A DNA stretch of 64,000 nucleotides. Origin: Gigantopelta aegis (Eukaryota; Mollusca; Gastropoda; Neomphalida; Peltospiridae). Shown here piece after piece: positions 45,443 through 58,999 of this stretch. The number at the start of each line of letters is the position of its first letter. The stretch's first letter is position 1. The notes beneath the pieces were generated by a model that was not told the DNA's origin, ran no database searches, and saw only the letters and a program-made list of their open reading frames with translations. The position numbers were made by a program, and so were the translations under genes. The stretch lies in contig NC_054708.1 of NCBI RefSeq assembly GCF_016097555.1, positions 26,339,081-26,403,080 of the forward strand, written 5' to 3'.

Positions 45443-46320
45443 CGAGTACAAACACGTTTGACTTGTATCACACAGGAATTTTTTTTATAGAGGAAACAGC
45501 AGACTTGTAGCAAAGTTTGGAATAACTCTCAAATTCATGTCCACATTGTTTTACTTTTCACTCGAGATAAACTTGTGAAATGTTTATATCTTCTAGGTGT
45601 TGTCACAAAATCCTTTAACAACCTTGTGGACTAACTATTAGCGTAGGACGATTCCTCGATATTGAATACTATACAGTGTTCTAACTTTTTAAATAGCAGT
45701 CTCAATAACAGATCTTTGCCTTTACCGACAAATGACGTTCTTCCCAACAGCCACTTGTCCGTCAAAGCAACAAACTACTATGCTACGAACAGTCAATTTA
45801 ATGGAATTTTAAATTACAAATGAATGACTGTGCCAGGGAGATAGCACCGTCCGTCCAAATGAGGGAAACAATGAAAGAGGAGTTGCCTAGCTGACTACAC
45901 CTCTTGGGCGTCTCTCGAACATATGCTCTCCGGTCAATAGGTCCCAGGATCAATGGATTTCTGGCCGATTAGAGTTGCCTCTCTTCAACACGGGATTACG
46001 CGAGACGTCAGAGCGTGTTAGTCGTGGTGTGTGGGGTTGCAGGGGCTTGTTCATACTCGGGATCGCTTCTCCCGTAGATCGAAGAGAATGCTCGGCAGCG
46101 AAAGGCCACCCTCGGGCGGAGCAGCAGTCACCTCGACAACGTTCGCCTTTTGTCGTCTGCTCCTGTCAATCATCTTGAAGACCGGGATCAAGAGCAGACG
46201 AGAGGTGTCAAGGGTTGTGATAGAAATCGTATTGAACAAAAGTTCATTGCTTTTCGGAAAGGAATAATGGTCAACCATTTGATGATCGAGCTAATAATCG
46301 TTATTGAAAATTATCCTATT
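45443..46320 (-). promoter_or_regulatory. BARHL: BarH 5' flank, unique and less AT-rich
   Basis: No SINE or array interrupts this stretch, which is much richer in CpG (about 45960-46170) than its surroundings. Its far end contains TAAT-type motifs (GCTAATAATCGTTATTG). Promoter and 5' UTR use is inferred from position; no TATA box is clear. Confidence 0.4.
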
Positions 46321-47036
46321 AAATAGGATCCCAAAATTAAGGAAATTGCCTTTTGACAGTTTTCCGTCAAAGTAATATGCGAAATTAACAGTCCTTTTTA
46401 GTGCAATATTGTCGAATGATTGGAACCTTATGGAGCCGTGATTAGGTGTTCAACGGTCTGTGTTAAAAGGGAACTTTGGGACTGATTGAAATATTTCGCT
46501 GGCTCTTTCTTTAAGAAATTTTCTTTCAACTTATTAAAAGACCCATCTCTCAATTACAACCATATGTCTCTTTACGAGGAGCGAACAAAACAGAATTATC
46601 CATCTCTGTATTGAAAGAAAGTCCAAAGGTAACATCAAGAACACAAAATGAAATACTTTATATATGTGTGTATTATAAACTTACCATAATAACAAAACTT
46701 CTCCAAATTAAAAAAATAAATAAAGAATGAATGAATAAAATGTACGTGTATTTTGAACCCACAAAAATATTACTATAATTATTTTTTAGTTTAAAAAAGA
46801 AGACTAAACCGTATTAATTTCATTCATATACTTTATATTGTAGTTAAATATGAAATATATCAAAGGAGCTATAAGTTAAAAACCAGTTAGATCATTGTTA
46901 TATACATTAACCTAAAGCTTTCGTCAGTTACAATTCGAAATTAAACATTATATTAAATGATTACGACTTGAATGAATTTTATTATTTAATACCACCATGT
47001 ATATTTTACAAATATTTTACAAATATTTTATAAAGA

Positions 47037-47037
<1 letters not shown>
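46321..47037. other. AT-rich intergenic stretch
   Basis: Nothing recognised. Confidence 0.4.
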
Positions 47038-47094
<57 letters not shown>

Positions 47095-47111
47095 CTATAT
47101 CTGTGTGTATA

Positions 47112-47166
<55 letters not shown>
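47038..47166 (+). repeat. AT then GT microsatellite
   Basis: About 19 AT units, interrupted GT, then about 25 GT units. Confidence 0.95.
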
Positions 47167-47172
<6 letters not shown>

Positions 47173-47610
47173 GCACGATTTGGCACGATTATTAAATTCG
47201 TACTGACTGGCCCCTGTTAAAATCAACATTTTATATAAATTTATTTATTATAACTCTGAAAATTTACATATTAATTTAAGTTTGTTTTGATATATTGTTT
47301 TTGTTTGTTTGTTGGGGTTTTTGGGTTTTGTTTTTGGGAGTGAGGGTGGGGTTTTTTTAAAAACAAAATAAAGATTAAAACACGCCTATCGTCAACACAA
47401 CGTCTGACTTCGCTAGAGAGTTTTGTCGAAGACAGGTTATTTACCTGTTTACGTATTTAATTTATTGTATCATCTCTTTTCCCCCTTTTTAATGATTAGT
47501 TCTCCCATTTGAAGGTACTACCGACATGTCAAAAATCAGAAAATGTTCAAAACAAATTAATCTATTTACTTATAATACACCTTAGTACCATATGGGAAAA
47601 GAAGGAAGGA

Positions 47611-47909
47611 ATGTTTTTTTTAATGATACACTCAACACATTTTGATTACGGTTTAATGGCGTCGAACATAATATGGTTAAAGACCACACAGATATTGAGG
47701 GAAGATACCTGCTGCGGCCCCGCAGCGAACTACTCTTTCCGATTAACAGCATCCCAAAGACAAGATAGTACATACCACGGCCTTTGTTACACCTGTTGTG
47801 GAGAACTGGCTGGGACGAAAAATAGCTCAATGGCTTAACCGACGGGGATCGATCCTAGACTGACTGCGCATCAGGCAAGCGCTTTACCACTGGGCTATGT
47901 CCCGCTCCA
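47611..47909 (-). mobile_element. tRNA-derived SINE, family 1
   Basis: Tail end ATGATACACTCAACACATTT; body lacks the AAGGGATCTTTTATATG block; head CGACGGGGATCGATCCTAG and CCACTGGGCTATGTCCCGCT read in reverse orientation. Confidence 0.85.
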
Positions 47910-47910
47910 T

Positions 47911-48202
47911 TTACCATAGTTTGACACCCAATAGCCGATGTATTTTTCGTGCTGGGGTGTCGTTAAACATTCATTCATTCATTACCACAGTTTGACACCC
48001 AATAGCCGATGTATTTTTCGTGCTGGGGTGTCGTTAAACATTCATTCATTCATTACCACAGTTTGACACCCAATAGCCGATGTATTTTTCGTGCTGGGGT
48101 GTCGTTAAACATTCATTAATTCATTCATTACCACAGTTTGACACCCAATAGCCGATGTATTTTTCGTGCTGGGGTGTCGTTAAACATTCATTCATTCATT
48201 CA
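47911..48202 (+). repeat. four tandem SINE-tail units of about 71 bp
   Basis: Each unit reads CCACAGTTTGACACCCAATA, GCCGATGTATTTTTCGTGCT, GGGGTGTCGTTAAACATTC, then ATTC repeats. Units begin at 47911, 47982, 48053 and 48128 and are nearly identical. Confidence 0.93.
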
Positions 48203-48577
48203 TGTCCCGCTCCTGTACCATAAGGAAAACTTTATACATCACAAATTATACTATTCATAATTTATTATATGTATTCCAAGCACGAAACTGTAAGTACAAA
48301 CATTTTCAATGTTCTATAATACAAAAGGTTAATAGCCAGCGATCACGTTTAATGTTGAATACAGGATGATGTGTGTTTAATATATTACAACCTGTTCATT
48401 GTCTTCATTACAGTTCAGACAGACAATATATAAATCTGCTGAATAAACCTGTCTTTTATCTTTATTAACGTGTTTGTAGAATGCTTGGAAAATAGGTCAG
48501 GCCTTGAGTCTAGTCATATAGACTGGGAACCAGAAAATGATTTTAATAAAAGCGACGATAAGTACATGTAGTTGATG

Positions 48578-48603
48578 GGGGGGGGGGGGGGGGGGGGGGG
48601 GGG
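48578..48603 (+). repeat. poly-G run
   Basis: About 26 consecutive G. Confidence 0.95.
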
Positions 48604-49463
48604 TGTATTAGGCTACTAAATTCGCAATAAATACCTCTGTTTTAATTTTCAAGCCCTGTTGACGCTATTGGATAGTCTCATTTGTGTGAATGCCTATTAA
48701 ATTCTTATTGACTGGTCTCTTTCAAATTTTGGATAGACTAAATTGTGTGAATGGTTATTAAATTCTTATCGAATTACCACTTTTAAAATTGTATCAACAG
48801 TCTGTTGAAGAATCCTTCATCTAATACGAACATTAACAAATTAATTTTGACATCTGGTTGAACATGCGTAAAGTAAAACATAATGAAGCTTTTATACAGA
48901 AAATAACCCCCTTTTTTTGGAGATTTAAAGTGCAAACCAAAAAGTTAATTATTAACTGAGAAATCTTAGAATATTTAATTTTACCCCTAACGTGAAGGTT
49001 CAGTTTTGTATTCACTGTGGTTCGCGAACCAGGATTATTTTGATCTGATTAACGTTATTTTATTGAACCTTTATAAACAGGTGGTAAGGGACTGGCTTTA
49101 ATTTGCAGATTTGAAAAGAGCACTAAAGCTTGAAACGGGATAAAATACGAACACGCTTGAAAACGTCGTCCGGGTTTTTGACAGTGTTGTTGTCAGGTGT
49201 TTGTGGGTGGTGCTCTCCAAGTCTAGGTGGCAATCAGAATACATTGTCCATGTTACTATTATAGTACAACCTTATAGCCAAGTTTAAAAAGTTCAGAATT
49301 TTACTGAAATTCAAATAAGAGAATTATTTAGATAATAATTATTTAATTGAAAAAAGAAAATCAAACACAGTAAATCAAAAACTCGAAAAACTCCATTAAA
49401 ACGTATTTTAAAATCCCCGAAACATAACCTAATACCCCCCCCCTCCACACCTCAACCCTAAAC

Positions 49464-49468
<5 letters not shown>
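48604..49468. other. intergenic stretch, nothing recognised
   Basis: AT-rich DNA without clear coding potential. Confidence 0.35.

Positions 49469-49522
<54 letters not shown>
49469..49522 (+). repeat. AC microsatellite
   Basis: About 27 uninterrupted units. Confidence 0.95.
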
Positions 49523-49525
<3 letters not shown>

Positions 49526-49683
49526 AATAAATAAAGAATCTAATAAAGTAGTAAATTTAGAAATCTAAAACCTACAGAGAAACGTACGTTGGCCACAAAC
49601 AAACCCTCCCTCTAAATCGTTTTGCTAATGGAAAATGTAGCGGGTTTCCTCTGAAGACTACATGTCATGATAATTACCTTTTT

Positions 49684-49794
<111 letters not shown>

Positions 49795-50216
49795 GTTAGA
49801 AAAACAAAATGGCAGCAAAATATCTATAATTTAAACTATGCTAAGAGGCTGTTAAGCAAATATTCCCGCCTCCCTATCTCGTTGTGCATTCACTTTGGGC
49901 AGGAGTAGGTATCGAGATACGAACCCAGTAACTACCAGTCTGACTGAAATCAGAGCTTACTGATGCAATTCGTCTTTGATGTCTCCGTTAGAAGATCTGA
50001 CGTTAACCAATGAGATTTCGTGACCAAGTGCCAGTTCAACCCAGACAGTTTCAACATATTTAGTTACTGCACGGCTGTAATTAGCGATCACACCGTAAAA
50101 TAAGAAATGCTTAAAAATGAGGGTTTTTTCTAAGCCGGAGAAGACCTTATGTTGCTGTGCACTGATTATTATTACATTGTATTATTATTATTATTAATTT
50201 TTTATTCGTTCGTTTC

Positions 50217-50390
50217 AACTTATTTTCGTGCTTATATCAAGTTAAGGTTCAATCGCACTATCCTGGGAATACACAACTATCTGGGTTGTCTGTCCAGTGG
50301 ATACCCATCGAGTCGTTAAAACTCTCAGGGTGGGAACCGGTACCGGGCTGCGATGTCCGATGGCTTAACCACGACACCACAGAGGCCGAA
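50217..50390 (-). mobile_element. tRNA-derived SINE, family 2, internally deleted
   Basis: TTATATCAAGTTAAGGTTCA, CTATCTGGGTTGTCTGTCCA, TCGAGTCGTTAAAACTC, GGGAACCGGTACCGGGCTGC and CCACGACACCACAGAGGCCG. Confidence 0.8.
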
Positions 50391-50393
50391 TGG

Positions 50394-50768
50394 GCGGGAC
50401 ATAGCTCAGTGGTAAAGCGTTCTCTTGGGACATAGCTCAGTGGTAAAGCGTTCTCTTGATGCGCGGTCGGTCTAGGATCGATCCCCGACAGTGGACCCAT
50501 TGGGCAATTTCTCGTTCCAGCCAGTGATCCACAACTGGTGTAACCAAGGCCGTGGTATGTAGGCCTACTATCCTGCCTGTGGGATGGTGCATATAAAAGA
50601 TCCCTTCCTACTAATCGAAAAAGAGTAGCCCATGAATTGGCGACAGTGGGTTTCCTCTCTCAATATATTTGTGGTCCTTAACCATATGTCTGACGCCATA
50701 TAACCGTAAATAAAATGTGTTGAGTGCGTCGTTAAATAAAACATTTCCTTCCTTCCTTCCTTCCTTCC
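50394..50768 (+). mobile_element. tRNA-derived SINE, family 1, with duplicated A-box segment
   Basis: GGGACATAGCTCAGTGGTAA plus AGCGTTCTCTTG occurs twice in a row (33-bp repeat) before the B box. Body and tail are complete and end in CTTC repeats. Confidence 0.9.
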
Positions 50769-50778
50769 ACCGAAGCCG

Positions 50779-51610
50779 ACACTGTACTTGTATGGTTATG
50801 TCAGCGGAGTTTTCATTGGTCGAACGATAGACGATAGAGGATGACACTGGCTTTGGTCAGATCCAAGGTGAAAATTGGAAGTAAGATCCCATTCCAATTA
50901 TTTTTTGCTGTAACTATCTGCCTAAAATCACAGGATCTTGGCACCTCCGAGACGGATGACATTCAGACGTGCCACTTGACAGTCCGATATTGAGCTACCT
51001 GGCTTTGTTACCGCCACCATACGACGCGATTTGTCGCTACGTGTAAGGGGAGGGAAGCCACCCGGATCTTTGTGGCGGACAAAAGCGACATGGTCGTCAT
51101 TGACAGGAAGGAGTAATTGATAGAGTCACACACAAGAGAAGAACTCAATGACTTTCACTGCCTTCCACGCTAATCCCTCGCGGTTTTAATCCCCACCTAA
51201 TGAAATTAAAATCCACCTTTCTACCACAATGAATAAACGTTTGTTGGCCAGAGTTTAATATGTCGGCCGGTCTATTGTCGTTATACGGTCTTGTCATTGT
51301 CGTTATACGGTCGTCACAAACTAGTTTCAAAACTGCGACATTTTGCCAAAAACACTATCAATGGGACTTTTTGTGCAGTTATAAGTGTTTTCTTGGCTGG
51401 TCGCATTAAATAACCAGAGCGGGTACGAGGTATTCAGCTGTCACTAATAATGCGTGCTCGAGAAAATTTGCATCACAGATCTGTGGATGTATTCGATCTG
51501 ACACTTTTAAATCTTCTGCAGTCTCGTGAACTTTCAAGAAAGTTGATACAACCACCCGTGACATTTAAATTAAAAACTAATCAGTTTTTCTTTTCCGGTT
51601 GACGACATGA
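50779..51610. other. unique, repeat-free stretch upstream of BarH
   Basis: No SINE, MITE or array seen. Contains TAATTG (51114), CAATTA (50897), and AATAAACG (about 51232), the motif types bound by BarH homeodomains. The open frames lack recognised domains. A candidate distal regulatory block by inference only. Confidence 0.3.
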
Positions 51611-51614
51611 ATAT

Positions 51615-52632
<1,018 letters not shown>

Positions 52633-52639
52633 CCAAGAC

Positions 52640-52815
52640 TAGCTCAGGATCAGCATAAAATTTCGCCAAATTACCAAATTTAAAAATTACAGAAACCCAG
52701 TTATTTTCTATCAAAATCTCATGAAATTATTTCGCCAAATTAAAATAAGTTTCGCCAGTTGTTTTTGAAATTCGCAATTGGCGAATTTGGCGAGTGGCAG
52801 AGCTAGCCCTGACTA
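52640..52815. repeat. MITE-like dispersed repeat (copy 2)
   Basis: Second copy of the 7345 family: ACTAGCTCAGG start, AACCCAGTTATTTTCTATCA, ATTTCGCCAAATTAAAATAA, and GGCGAATTTGGCGAGTGGCA then GAGCTAGCCCTGA end. Confidence 0.65.
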
Positions 52816-52851
52816 CTACTACATTCGACTACTCTACAACTAAGCTTCCGC

Positions 52852-52875
52852 ACCCCCCCCCCCCCCCCCCCCCCC
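52852..52875 (+). repeat. poly-C run
   Basis: About 24 consecutive C. Confidence 0.95.
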
Positions 52876-53001
52876 TCTGTATTGTATTTATTTGGAATCA
52901 GAACTGATTTGACTGTTAGGTTCTGCAATGCAAAAAGGAAGACAAACCTCCGTAATTATAGTGCAACCCACAGGTTGATTCCTGGCATCATTTCTGTTCT
53001 T

Positions 53002-53200
53002 GTTTAACGACACCACTAGAACACATCGATTAATTAATCATCGGCTATTGGATGTCAACCATTTGGTAATTCTGACTCGTAATCATCAGAGGAAACCCGC
53101 TACATTTTTCCATTAGCAGCAAGGGATCTTGTATTATGCACTTTTTTTTAGACAGGAAAGCACATACCACGGCATTTGACTAGTTGTGGTGCACCGGTAA
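53002..53200 (-). mobile_element. SINE fragment, family 1
   Basis: TGTTTAACGACACCACTAGA, ATCGGCTATTGGATGTCAAC, AGCAAGGGATCTTGTATTAT. The head is missing. Confidence 0.85.
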
Positions 53201-53619
53201 AGCTACCTAATATTTTCCAGTGTCCATCAGGTTATGTTGAAATTTTAATTCCAAATGTTTCGAGGATGACTAGAGACTGAACGCCAACCGTCTCACGCTA
53301 AACCTCTTGTCATTCAGAATAACCAGGCCGCCAATTTGGCCACGAAGTCCTACAGAACAGTTGCCTAAAATCACACAGCTTTTGCTCATTTAAGAACGAA
53401 CAAAGCCACGGACGAGGAAAGTCGTCTGATTTTCCAAAATTTTAGTTCCGCTGAAAAGAAAAGCATCTGGTCGTTTGCCGTGCTCCTAGAAACAGACTGC
53501 TTGAAATGAGTCTCCAAGATGTCACAACAATAGACCGGTAATGGCCAATAAACGCAATGTGACATCGCACAAGTCAATATTGATTTGGATCTTTTCTTCT
53601 ATGAACAATCGCACGTGGG

Positions 53620-54500
53620 TTCATATTTGGGTGTGGTCTGGGTGTGGTGTATGGATATTGATATGATCTGGGTATGGGTTATGGATGTGGGTGTGTTCTG
53701 GCTGTGTCATGAGACTGGTGTGTATGGGTGTATTCTTGGTGTATTGTACGGCGTATGGATATGGGTGTAGTGTATTAGTTTTAGTGTGCTCTATGCATGG
53801 TATATAAATACTGGTGTGGTCTGGATATGGTGTTTGAATACTGATATGGTCTGGGTATGGGTGTGATCTAGCTGTGTTCTGCGTATGGTGTATGTATATG
53901 GATATGGATATGGTGTATTAGTTTGGTGTGGTTTAGATAAGATGTATATATATTGGTATGGTCTGGTGTATGGTTATTGGTGTGGTCTGTGTATGGTGTA
54001 TTAGATTGGTGTGGTTTAGATAAGGTGTATGGATATGGTGTATGGATATTGGTGTTGTCTGGGTATGGTTTATGGTTATTGGTGTGGTCTGGGTATGGTG
54101 TATGGATAATGGTGTGGTCTCGATATGGTGTATGGTTATTGGTGTGGTATGGGTTTGGTGTATGGTTATTGGTGTAGTCTAGATATGGTGTGTGGTTATT
54201 GATGTGGTTTAGATAAGGTGTATGGCTAATGGTGTGGTCTGGATATAGTGTATGGTTACTAGTGTGGTCTGGGTATGGTGTATGGATAGTGATGTGGTCT
54301 TGGTATGGTGTATAGCTATTGGTGTGGTATGGGTATGGTGTATGGCTATTGGTGTAGTCTGGGTATGGTGTATGGATATTGGTGTGGTCTGGGAATAAGT
54401 GTTTATGGATACTAATGTAATCTGGGTATAGTTTTCGGGTATATGTGTGATGTATCAGTACTGGTGTGGTACGGTATTTGGACATGGACACGGTACGGAT
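53620..54500 (+). repeat. degenerate 30-bp tandem array
   Basis: Unit GGTGTGGTCTGGGTATGGTG then TATGGTTATT, about 25-28 copies with substitutions and some indels. Because the period is a multiple of three, a minus-strand frame (53868-54632, 254 codons) stays open as a decapeptide repeat around HTPYPDHTNN. Confidence 0.92.
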
Positions 54501-55957
54501 ATGGCCTGGGTTTGATGTTTGGGTATAAGTAAAGTCCTTTATAATGTTATTAATTTGAACCATAGTTTTAGATAATATTGGCTGTCCCATTATCGACTTA
54601 TAAAGCTTCATAATAATCCACATTAGCATCACCCATTTCAGATGTATTTCTCAATGTAAGCAGCGTCATAAAAATTACGTGTAATTATACAGCATTAATG
54701 TAAAACTTGCAGCTAATTCAATAACAACCTATTATTGTGTGATAATGCTAAATGTAACTACATATTATATTACAGTGTAAACTCATGTTGTAACAAATTA
54801 AAGATTAGTATCATGACGACAAAATAAAGAAAAGCAAAATTTAACAAATAAAATAAATACCAATTGTTAACAAATTAATAAATTAAATAATAGTAATGTC
54901 CTTTTTTTTCTTTTTTTCTGTTTTTTAGGGGGGGGGGGGGAGAAAGTAATAATGATGAGTCAGATATTACCTTGCATATTATTATGTAATCAGAAGTTAT
55001 TATGTGTTAAAACATATAGTCATTATGACACATGGTCTATTGGCGTGAGAGACGAAGTAAGTAAACTGATAAAACTGTGTTTATCTCACGCCTATTACTG
55101 GGTTCAGCCAGGGCGATACTTTTACACCATACGCATTTCTGTGCTATTAGCTTTTGTATTGACAAAGTCGTTTCAATGCGACTCGTGTTGATTATTCAAG
55201 CGGTACTGACACCGTTGTGTCACCTAACATCGAACATTATTTTTCTTTTTTGTTCATTTCAATTTTCCAGCGACTTAGGGGGTCAATTAAACCACAGATA
55301 CGTCTTAATAAGCGAGTCACAAAACAGAGTCTCACACATTTTAATAAACTGGGCCATAACAGGTAACAGTCCTCGTATTCTTCACCCGTTCATAGATTAG
55401 TGCGGGACCGAGTTTGCCATTTGTATACTGCACACCTGAAAACATCTAGTTTCATTACAAACACCGCACAGGCGGAACAATCCGCGGTGCTAGAGATCCG
55501 TAGACTGCTAACACGGATTTATCGCAAGAACACAAAGGACGAAGAAAAACGCAACAGGTCCATTATTAAAAACCATAATATGTCGTTGAGAAAGCATTAT
55601 GTCTTTTAGAAAAAAAGAAGAATGTCGAATTAAATTAATAGAGTGCATTGTGGTACAGAGCGCATTTCGACTTTTCAGTTTTGCGGAGGTGACTAGGGAC
55701 AGTTCAAGTCAACTGGTACACGACGCTTTGCTTGAGAACGGGCGAAAACACATTGACAAAAGCGAAGACAAAAACTAACGTACCTCCTGGATGGGTATAT
55801 TGGTAAAAGGGGAAGGGGCAAGTTATCCCGATTAACTGTCCTCTTTGTGACGGTGGCCGAGAATGAAAGTAATAAGACGGGATTTTGAGTAGAAATACTT
55901 TGCCTTGCCATGCACTCGCGTGGCCTTGTCACTCAGAGGACAGCCAGTGCGTGCATC
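54501..55957. other. intergenic stretch, no gene recognised
   Basis: Contains a G run at 54929-54940. 55200-55950 is less AT-rich and unique-looking, with short open frames in several frames, none with a recognisable motif. Confidence 0.35.
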
Positions 55958-56230
55958 ATGGGCAAACATGGCAAAAAAGAGAAAGAAAAAAAGAAAGAAG
56001 CAAAGATCGGACAGAGTTGGATCCTCAGCGGTAAATGTGGTTTCCACCTGTGGTGATTGGCCAGATCAAAGGGTAGAGCTCAGGTGCGACAAACTATACA
56101 ACAAATGTGATATTAAATAAATAATGAAGGCCAAAGAAAAATTTATGTATTTAGTATCATAGCTTTTGTTTCTTTTGTTTACATACAGTTTTAAGAATCA
56201 AATTATTGTATTATCTTAGATTGAAAAAAG
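55958..56230. other. unique stretch with a short Lys-rich open frame
   Basis: An ATG at 55958 opens a short Lys/Glu-rich frame (MGKHGKKEKEKKKEAK...) that can end in a GGTAAA donor-like site near 56030 or run on to a stop shortly after. No downstream partner exon was found. Confidence 0.2.
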
Positions 56231-56232
56231 AA

Positions 56233-56546
56233 AGAAATGTTTTATTTAACGACGCACTCAACACATTTTATTTATGGTTATATGGCGTCAGACATATGGT
56301 TAAGGACCACACAAATATATAGAGAGGAAACCTGCTGTCACCACTTCATGGATACTCTTTTCGATTAGCAGCAAGGGATCTTTTATATGCACCATCCCAC
56401 AGACAGAATAGTACATACCACGGCCTTTGTTACACCAGTTGTGGAGCACTGGCTAGAACGAGAAATAGCCCAATTGGTCCATTGACGGGGATCGATCCCA
56501 GACAGACCGCGCTTCAAGTGAACGCTTTACCGCTGCGTCCCGCCCT
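56233..56546 (-). mobile_element. tRNA-derived SINE, family 1
   Basis: Tail AATGTTTTATTTAACGACGC, body AGCAAGGGATCTTTTATATG, head CGGGGATCGATCCCAGACAG and a final GTCCCGCCC in reverse orientation. Confidence 0.9.
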
Positions 56547-56786
56547 ATATAGTTAAGGATCACAGCTATATTGCGAGAGAGGAAATCCGCTGTCGCCACT
56601 TCATGAACTACTTTTTTTCGATTAGCAGCAAAGGATCTTTTATATACACCATCCCACAGACAGGGTAGTACATGCAACGGCCTTTGATATACCAGTCGTG
56701 GAGCACTTGCTGGAACGAGATATAGCCCAATAGGCCCACCGACGGGGATCGATCCCAGACCGACCGTGCATCGAGCTAGCGCTTGT
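56547..56786 (-). mobile_element. second SINE copy, tail-truncated, family 1
   Basis: Starts at TAGTTAAGGATCACAGCTAT, without the tail, and runs through body and head (CGGGGATCGATCCCAGACCG), directly joined to the previous copy in the same orientation. Confidence 0.88.
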
Positions 56787-57807
56787 TTTAGATTGACTAT
56801 GTATTTAGTATCACTGTTATTTTCTTCCTTTGGTTATAAAATATTTTTAGAATCAAATTAGTGTATTGTCTTGGGATGCTGATGTCATATCCACTAGCGA
56901 ACTCAGGTGTTCCTGGGATGAACTATTTTAACATGGCCCTAAACCACTAAGGTTTCAGGCATGCCCATCCCGGGTCTTGTCTCTGGATAGCCAGGAACTT
57001 GACCCGGGACAGAATGTCTCTGGGTTAGAGATACCTAAAACTAAACTTGATTTGGCATGTTATCAAAGTTGCTAGTTCCAGGATGGCACATGGTATTAAC
57101 TTCTACGTGGTCTCTCCAAACTCTTCTGTCCTGCCTTCACTATTATGCATATCCTCGGTATCCTACCAACACCTTGCATCTCATTTCCTCTTATCTTTTG
57201 CCATGTGCTATTTTGGGGCTGATTCCTTTCCTCTTGCCTTCGGGAGTCCATCTCATGAGTGTCCTTGTAGGTATTGATGCGTGTTAGACAGTGGTTTAAC
57301 ATTTTGCCTATTTCTATAGTCACAACAGGCAAGGGTGTATGCAAGATTTTTCTAGGGATGAGGCGCAACGATTAAAAAGAGCAAGAACAGTATCTAGCCA
57401 AGATGGGGGTGGGGGTGGGGTGGGGGGGTGGGGGTGGGGGGCAGGGTGATGAGGTCCACAGTCACATATTTCCCTCCACCTTATATATTGGCCTGTCTTA
57501 CAATCCTAACAGGATTTACTAGGGCGGAGGTTTGCTTGGATGCACAGTGCACGCCCCTCTCTATAAAAAGTCTGGCTACTCAAGTGTTTCATGATATTAA
57601 TTTCTTATGTATTTTCGATTTTCCCCAAATAGATGAAAATAAAAAAAGACCCATCTCACATTTTGGGCTCTAAAGGCAATAATAGTTATCAGTTCCAGTT
57701 TTTAAATTTCTTTTTTATATTTTATCTCTAGATGTAAATTGTGTAACCAAATATTATGATTTTATGGATGCATTACAAAATAAATAAAACTTATGTTGCT
57801 ATAAATG
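56787..57807. other. intergenic stretch with GGGGGT repeat
   Basis: A GGGGGT-type repeat occupies 57405-57443. A 90-codon minus-strand frame (57096-57368) could be part of an old retroelement, but I do not recognise a domain. Confidence 0.3.
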
Positions 57808-58202
57808 GTCAGGAGTGTAACACTTTAGCGTAACATTGCAACTGAAAATATAATGTCTGATGATTGCTGTGTGGAAATAAGGCACGATACAATGATTTCT
57901 GTGGGTACTAGTGTTTTTGTGACAACTTCTCTTCACACCAGTTATAGAATAAATGGTATATTGAAATTTGAAGATAGATAAACAGGGTTCTGAAAAAGCT
58001 TCCCCCTCCTCGCACAAAACGTAGATTAAAAACAAAAATCTCCTGAAAATCCATGTGGTTATTTGTGTGCATACATTTATGTTTAATGCACCAATATAAT
58101 GTCAGCTACCCTCAAATATCAGGAGTGTTTGGGTATTCTTGCCCATTGTGTTGTTTGATCTTTCAAGTGTTTCTCTTTTTCACTGGAGTGTGGTAGCCTG
58201 AG

Positions 58203-58690
58203 ATGGAGGATCATCTTCTTTCTTGGAAACGCAGAATTAAATTTACTAGATTTAGACTGTGTAATCACAGACTACCAATTGAAACAGAATTTAAGATGGC
58301 TAAATATACCAAGATATGAAAGAATATGCAATATTTATAACCAAGGATGTATTGGCGGCGACGAATTCCATTTTTGTTAGAATGTAACACACTAAATGAT
58401 CTTAGAAAAATATAATTACCTAGCTACTATTAGAGAAATACTAGCGTAATAAAAATGAAAATATTGTTTAACAATAAGCATTTATTAATAAGACTTTGTG
58501 AATATATAAGACAACGTTTTAAAAGAATGCGTGAAATTGTGTGCATTTACATGTATATACATATAATATACAATTACACAATGTTCTCCCAGTGAAAACA
58601 TTAATCCAGTATTACTTGCTCACAATGTATAATTGTATTATAGATTACCTCATGTGCCATGCATATGGTCTGAGCGAATAAATAATTTCA
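58203..58690 (+). mobile_element. decayed LINE 3' fragment
   Basis: Broken translation contains a stretch like HRLPIETEFKMAKYTK, then CNIYNQG-C and FLLECNTLNDLRK, the typical cysteine/histidine tail of LINE reverse transcriptases in invertebrates, with several stops. It ends near GCATATGGTCTGAGCGAATA followed by an A-rich tail. Confidence 0.5.
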
Positions 58691-58999
58691 ATTTAAGATG
58701 GAGGATCATCTTCAAAATTTGTCTTTCTATCTTTTACTATTCTGTTTTGATTTTAAGTTAAATTACATCTTATACATTATCCCTATATGTGTGAAATAAT
58801 AATACAGTAGAATTAATGGTAATGATGGTAGTGATGATGATGATAATAATAATAATGATAAATGTACTATTTTCTATTGCAATTTATCCTTTAAATTAAA
58901 TTAAGTTTCCTTTCCTTCAATCTTTCTTTCTTCTTTCTTTCTCTCCTTCCTTCTCTTTATTTTTATTATTTCTAGCTTCTTTGTTAACCCCATAAAACT

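Noticed and set aside
44810..45451. Start of BarH at 45451
   Set aside because: The codon there is TTG; the first in-frame ATG is at 45442 and a better-context ATG lies at 45412.
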